Below are positions 6,245 through 8,725 of a stretch of DNA of 8,725 nucleotides, piece by piece. Numbering within the stretch: position 1 is the stretch's first letter; every line of letters begins with the position of its first letter. The notes beneath the pieces are model-generated. The model did no database searches, had not been told where the DNA came from, and saw only the letters and a list, made by a program, of their open reading frames with translations. The DNA is taken from contig CAZMUZ010000140.1 of the NCBI GenBank assembly GCA_964569315.1, positions 1 to 8,725 on the forward strand, in the 5' to 3' direction. This DNA is from CADEFF01 sp964569315. Lineage in GTDB: Bacteria; Pseudomonadota; Alphaproteobacteria; Dongiales; Dongiaceae. A program made the translations under genes and the position numbers.

Positions 6245-7642
6245 TTGAAACCATTGCGACCCATCCTCGTCTCGGGCCGCGAGGTCCTGCCGCTGGTCGA
6301 AGGCGGGAAGGGCATCTCGATATCGAACGGCGAAAGCTCCGGCGCCTGGGCGGCGGCCGGCGGCGTCGGCACCTTCTCCGGCGTCAATGCCGATTCCTAC
6401 GACGCCGACGGCAACCTCGTCCCGCAGCTCTATCGCGGGCGGACGCGGCGCGAGCGCCATGAGGAGCTGGTCGCCTTCGCGATTCAGGGCGGCATCCAGC
6501 AGGCGCGCATCGCGCATGAAAGCTCGAACGGCCGCGGCCGCATCCATATGAACGTGCTCTGGGAGATGGGCGCGTCGCAGCGCGTGCTGCATGGCGTGCT
6601 CGAGGGCGCGCGCGGCCTCATCCACGGCGTCACCTGCGGCGCCGGCATGCCCTACAAGATCGCCGAGATCTGCGCCTCCTACGGGATCCATTACTATCCG
6701 ATCGTCTCCTCGGGCCGCGCCTTCCGCGCGCTCTGGAAGCGCGCCTATCACCGCTTCCCCAACCTGCTCGGCGGGGTGGTCTACGAGGATCCGTGGCTCG
6801 CCGGCGGCCATAACGGCCTTTCCAACAGCGAGGATCCGCTGAAGCCCGGCGCGCCCATGCCGCGCGTCATCGAGCTGCGCGCGGTGATGACCGAATTCGG
6901 CCTCGGCGAGACGCCGATCTTCATGGCGGGCGGCGTCTGGTGCCTCAGGGAATGGGAGGACTGGCTCGAGAATCCGGAGGTCGGGCCGATCGCGTTCCAG
7001 TTCGGCACGCGCCCGCTGCTCACCCAGGAAAGCCCGATCTCCGACGCCTGGAAGCGCCGGCTGCTGGCGCTGAAGGAGGGCGATGTCTTCCTCAACCGCT
7101 TCAGCCCGACCGGCTTCTATTCCTCGGCGGTGAGCAATCCGTTCCTCGACGAGCTCAAGGAGCGCTCGGACCGACAGGTCGCCTATTCGACGGCGCCGGT
7201 GGGCGAGCATGTCTGGCCCTTCCCCGTGGGGGCGCGGCGCCGGCTCGTCTATCTGACCGCGGCGGACAAGCTCAATGCGGTCGAATGGGTCGAGCATGGC
7301 TTCACCGAGGCGCTGCGCACGCCGGACTCGACGCTGATCTTCGTCACCCAGGACAAGGCGAACGAGATCCGCGAGGACCAGATCAACTGCATGGGCTGCC
7401 TTTCCGCCTGCCGCTTCTCGAACTGGGCGGAAACCGAGGAAGGCAGCACCGGCAAGAAGGCGGATCCGCGCTCCTACTGCATCCAGAAGACGCTGCAGAC
7501 CATCAGCCACTCCGAGGATACGGAGCACAATCTGATGTTCGCCGGCCACAACGCCTTCCGCTTCAAGGACGACCCTTTCTACGCCAACGGCTATATCCCG
7601 ACGGTGCGCGAGCTGGTGGGGCGGCTGGAAACCGGCGATTGA
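6245..7642 (+). CDS. Nitronate monooxygenase-superfamily flavin oxidoreductase with a C-terminal Cys cluster
   Basis: The 465-residue product belongs to the FMN-dependent TIM-barrel family that includes nitronate monooxygenase and FabK (COG2070 type). Family landmarks are the N-terminal GGKGISISNG with AAAGGVGTFSG (residues 20-46), the AGGHNG loop (186-191), the phosphate-binding-like MAGGVW (227-232), and FQFGTRPLLTQES (251-263). The core is longer than usual because of inserted segments, for example around 48-100. An extension after about residue 300 carries C382-X2-C385-X3-C389-X22-C412. It resembles the 4Fe-4S motif of 2,4-dienoyl-CoA reductase and trimethylamine dehydrogenase, though there the last spacing is shorter. 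I infer an iron-sulfur flavoenzyme; substrate unknown. The start is uncertain. TTG 6245 has GGGAG (6231-6235) at good spacing and the homologous region begins directly after it. GTG 6167 is in frame but would overlap the preceding gene by 50 bases. No signal peptide or membrane segment is visible. Confidence 0.82.
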   Translation: MKPLRPILVSGREVLPLVEGGKGISISNGESSGAWAAAGGVGTFSGVNADSYDADGNLVPQLYRGRTRRERHEELVAFAIQGGIQQARIAHESSNGRGRIHMNVLWEMGASQRVLHGVLEGARGLIHGVTCGAGMPYKIAEICASYGIHYYPIVSSGRAFRALWKRAYHRFPNLLGGVVYEDPWLAGGHNGLSNSEDPLKPGAPMPRVIELRAVMTEFGLGETPIFMAGGVWCLREWEDWLENPEVGPIAFQFGTRPLLTQESPISDAWKRRLLALKEGDVFLNRFSPTGFYSSAVSNPFLDELKERSDRQVAYSTAPVGEHVWPFPVGARRRLVYLTAADKLNAVEWVEHGFTEALRTPDSTLIFVTQDKANEIREDQINCMGCLSACRFSNWAETEEGSTGKKADPRSYCIQKTLQTISHSEDTEHNLMFAGHNAFRFKDDPFYANGYIPTVRELVGRLETGD

Positions 7643-7675
7643 GGGCCGGTTTCCGGGGCCGCTTGACTCTTTTTT
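7621..7675 (+). terminator. Intrinsic-type terminator overlapping the end of the flavin oxidoreductase gene
   Basis: GGAAACCGGC (7627-7636) and GCCGGTTTCC (7645-7654) are perfect 10-base arms around an 8-base loop. A further five pairs, GCGGC (7621-7625) with GCCGC (7658-7662), stack below a small internal loop. A T-rich stretch (nine T in thirteen, 7663-7675) follows at once. This fits an intrinsic terminator whose 5' arm is coding sequence and whose loop holds the stop codon TGA (7640-7642). The T-rich stretch also contains the -35 of the next gene. Confidence 0.7.
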
Positions 7676-7691
7676 ATAGCAATTCCAAAAT
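7663..7691 (+). promoter_or_regulatory. Probable sigma-70 promoter of irr
   Basis: TTGACT (7663-7668) matches five of six -35 consensus bases. After a 17-base spacer, CAAAAT (7686-7691) matches four of six at -10. The stretch is distinctly AT-rich against its surroundings. Transcription would start near 7697-7699, between the two candidate irr starts, which favours the downstream ATG at 7740. Confidence 0.55.
7673..7689. promoter_or_regulatory. ICE-like palindrome in the irr promoter, possible Irr autoregulatory site
   Basis: TTTATAG-CAA-TTCCAAA fits the iron-control-element pattern TTTAGAA-N3-TTCTAAA (consensus from memory) at 11 of 14 arm bases. It covers the spacer and most of the -10, where binding would block the polymerase. 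The match is imperfect and the region is AT-rich, so chance similarity is possible. Confidence 0.35.
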
Positions 7692-7739
7692 GTGTCCCCA
7701 GATATCCGCTACAGGCTGAACCGGGAAAACGCAGGACCC

Positions 7740-8159
7740 ATGACGGGAACGCGCCCCTTCGCGCCGCTGGTCGATCGGTTGAAACAGGCAGGCTTGCGCC
7801 CGACGCGCCAGCGTTTGGCGCTGGCGAAGCTGCTCTTCGATCCGGGTCACCGCCATGTGACGGCCGAGCAGCTCCATGTCGAGGCGCAAGGCGCCAATGT
7901 CCGCGTCTCGCTCGCCACGGTCTACAACACGCTCCATCAATTCACCGCGCAAGGCCTGCTGCGCGAAGTGGTGGTCGAGGCCGGGCGCAGCTACTTCGAC
8001 ACCAACACCGGCGACCATCATCACTTCTATTTTCAGGAGACCGGGGAGCTGCAGGATGTCTGCGGCAGCGACGTCGAGGTCGCGCGTCTCCCGGCGCCGC
8101 CGGACGGCCAGCGCCTCGCGCGCGTCGATGTGGTGATCCGTCTCGCGCCGCGCCGCTGA
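7740..8159 (+). CDS. irr: Fur-family iron response regulator Irr
   Basis: Irr is an alphaproteobacterial Fur-family transcription factor that acts under iron limitation and is disabled by heme. It controls heme synthesis, iron storage and peroxide genes. The 139-residue product has a winged-helix domain with GLRPTRQRLAL (18-28), HVTAEQL (39-45) and the recognition helix SLATVYNTL (57-65). SYFDTN (84-89) and the HHH motif (93-95), where heme/metal binds in Irr, follow. The end, RVDVVIRL (128-135), is typical of Irr. The only cysteine is Cys108, so there is no N-terminal Cys-Pro heme motif like that of Bradyrhizobium Irr. ATG 7740 is preferred over the in-frame GTG 7692 because the GTG lies upstream of the predicted transcript start and has no ribosome-binding site. 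However, the ATG's own AGGA (7733-7736) is very close. PerR or Fur is less likely, since no CXXC zinc motifs are present. The next gene, rubrerythrin, is a plausible target. Confidence 0.9.
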   Translation: MTGTRPFAPLVDRLKQAGLRPTRQRLALAKLLFDPGHRHVTAEQLHVEAQGANVRVSLATVYNTLHQFTAQGLLREVVVEAGRSYFDTNTGDHHHFYFQETGELQDVCGSDVEVARLPAPPDGQRLARVDVVIRLAPRR

Positions 8160-8187
8160 CGCCCCCAGTCGCGAACCCTTCGCAACA

Positions 8188-8204
8188 TTTAGAATTGCTC
8201 TAGA
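8188..8204. promoter_or_regulatory. Iron control element (ICE) box, candidate Irr operator of the rubrerythrin gene
   Basis: TTTAGAA-TTG-CTCTAGA fits the ICE pattern TTTAGAA-N3-TTCTAAA at 12 of 14 arm bases, with a perfect left half-site. It lies 107 bases before the rubrerythrin ATG and overlaps the proposed -35 hexamer, so Irr binding would be expected to repress. The consensus is from memory of published alphaproteobacterial Irr sites. The adjacent irr gene makes the reading more likely. Confidence 0.6.
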
Positions 8205-8229
8205 CAACGCTCTAACCGCGTTGTTAGAT
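8200..8229 (+). promoter_or_regulatory. Rubrerythrin promoter region with two overlapping inverted repeats
   Basis: TAGACA (8201-8206, five of six at -35) and TTAGAT (8224-8229, three of six at -10) are 17 bases apart, a weak but plausible promoter. Two inverted repeats overlap it. ACAACGC (8204-8210) pairs with GCGTTGT (8218-8224), extendable with CTA/TAG (8200-8202, 8225-8227) past one unpaired G at 8203. TCTAAC (8211-8216) pairs with GTTAGA (8223-8228) around a six-base spacer. The TCTAA and TTAGA pieces are ICE-type half-sites in reversed order, so a second regulator dimer may bind here. Function is inferred from position only. Confidence 0.4.
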
Positions 8230-8247
8230 AAGCCTATCGGCCGACCC

Positions 8248-8272
8248 GATGCGGCAGGCCGATCGCCGCATC
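8248..8272 (+). promoter_or_regulatory. Stem-loop in the rubrerythrin 5' leader
   Basis: GATGCGGC (8248-8255) and GCCGCATC (8265-8272) are perfect 8-base arms around a 9-base loop. The hairpin lies downstream of the proposed promoter and 22 bases before the ribosome-binding site, so it would be in the mRNA leader. No T-tract follows. Roles such as 5'-end stabilisation or leader control are possible but not shown by the sequence. Confidence 0.4.
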
Positions 8273-8310
8273 TGTCGATGCGTTTCCGCTAGCAGGAGGA
8301 GAGCAGCCCC

Positions 8311-8725
8311 ATGTCGAAACTCAAAGGATCGAAGACGGAAGGCAATCTGAAGGCCGCCTTCGCCGGCGAGAGCCAGGCGAACCGTCGCTATCTCTATTTC
8401 GCGCAAAAGGCCGACGTCGAAGGCTACAACGACGTGTCGGCGGTGTTCCGCTCGACCGCGGAAGGCGAGACCGGCCATGCGCACGGCCATCTCGAATATC
8501 TGGAATCGGTCGGCGATCCGGCGACCGGGCTCCCGATCGGTTCGACCTCGCAGAACCTGAAGGCGGCGATCGCCGGCGAGACGCACGAATACACCGACAT
8601 GTATCCGGGCATGGCGCGCGCCGCGCGCGACGAAGGCTTCGACGAGATCGCCGACTGGTTCGAGACGCTCGCCAAGGCCGAGAAGTCGCATGCCGGCCGC
8701 TTCCAGAAGGCGCTCGACACGCTGA
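8311..8725 (+). CDS. Rubrerythrin (ferritin-like diiron protein), cut by the window end
   Basis: Rubrerythrin reduces hydrogen peroxide at a non-heme diiron site in a cytoplasmic four-helix bundle. The 138 visible residues cover the whole erythrin domain. The diiron ligands fit Desulfovibrio vulgaris rubrerythrin spacing: Glu20 (AGESQANRRY), Glu53 and His56 (EGETGHAHGH), Glu90 and Glu93 (AGETHEY), and Glu124 with His127 (KAEKSHAGRF). Both the redox-toggle residues, His56 and Glu93, are present. ATG 8311 has an excellent ribosome-binding site, AGGAGGAGA (8294-8302). No stop is reached by 8725. Alphaproteobacterial relatives end near residue 139-140 without a rubredoxin domain, so probably only a few codons are missing, but a C-terminal domain cannot be excluded. 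The 151-base upstream region with ICE-like and palindromic sites suggests iron-dependent control by the neighbouring Irr, pairing peroxide removal with iron status. Confidence 0.93.
   Translation, partial: MSKLKGSKTEGNLKAAFAGESQANRRYLYFAQKADVEGYNDVSAVFRSTAEGETGHAHGHLEYLESVGDPATGLPIGSTSQNLKAAIAGETHEYTDMYPGMARAARDEGFDEIADWFETLAKAEKSHAGRFQKALDTL

Noticed and set aside
6182..7549. A 455-codon open frame on the minus strand
   Set aside because: It is antisense to the flavin oxidoreductase gene, has a low-complexity Ala/Arg/Asp/Glu composition, and the sense frame carries clear family motifs.
7692..7739. N-terminal 16-residue extension of Irr from GTG 7692
   Set aside because: There is no ribosome-binding site, it lies at or before the predicted transcript start, and the segment does not resemble Irr proteins. 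The ATG at 7740 gives a typical length.
1..8725. Mobile elements, CRISPR arrays, tRNA or rRNA genes
   Set aside because: I saw no transposase, no spaced repeats, no terminal inverted repeats and no cloverleaf or rRNA sequence on either strand.

Overview
This window reads as chromosomal DNA from a high-GC alphaproteobacterium. The best taxonomic clue is an Irr-type Fur-family regulator (7740-8159); Irr is essentially confined to Alphaproteobacteria, and possible Irr (ICE-like) operators lie beside it. Gene order, GC-ending codon use and the single-domain-style rubrerythrin fit the same class. I cannot name a genus. Every gene is on the + strand.

Left part (1-5382): the conserved translation/RNA-processing cluster infB (3' part only) - rbfA - truB - rpsO - pnp. 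The genes are tightly packed: rbfA and truB overlap by 11 bases, and 15 bases separate truB from rpsO. The longest gap (184 bases) lies between rpsO and pnp and holds two inverted repeats, much like the E. coli rpsO-pnp spacer, where an rpsO terminator and an RNase III-processed pnp leader hairpin sit. Together these genes start translation (IF2), mature the 30S subunit (RbfA, S15), modify tRNA (TruB, psi55) and degrade RNA (PNPase). A stem-loop after pnp probably closes the unit.

Middle part (5494-7642): a cytoplasmic glycerophosphodiester phosphodiesterase, then after 28 bases an unusual flavin oxidoreductase of the nitronate monooxygenase superfamily. Its C-terminal extension carries a CX2CX3CX22C cluster that looks like an iron-sulfur site. 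This second gene ends in a long hairpin whose loop contains the stop codon.

Right part (7663-8725): an iron/peroxide module. irr has its own promoter, with an ICE-like palindrome at the -10. A 151-base intergenic region then carries a better ICE-like box, overlapping inverted repeats, a probable promoter and a leader hairpin. Last comes a rubrerythrin that runs off the window with all diiron ligands intact. The likely logic is that Irr senses iron/heme status and controls itself and rubrerythrin.

Overall this is mostly ordinary core genome. I see no convincing new multi-gene system, no mobile element, CRISPR array, tRNA or rRNA. The items most worth following up are the flavin oxidoreductase with the Cys cluster, the Irr operator architecture, and the rpsO-pnp leader, where a ribosome-binding site and ATG are buried in a hairpin.
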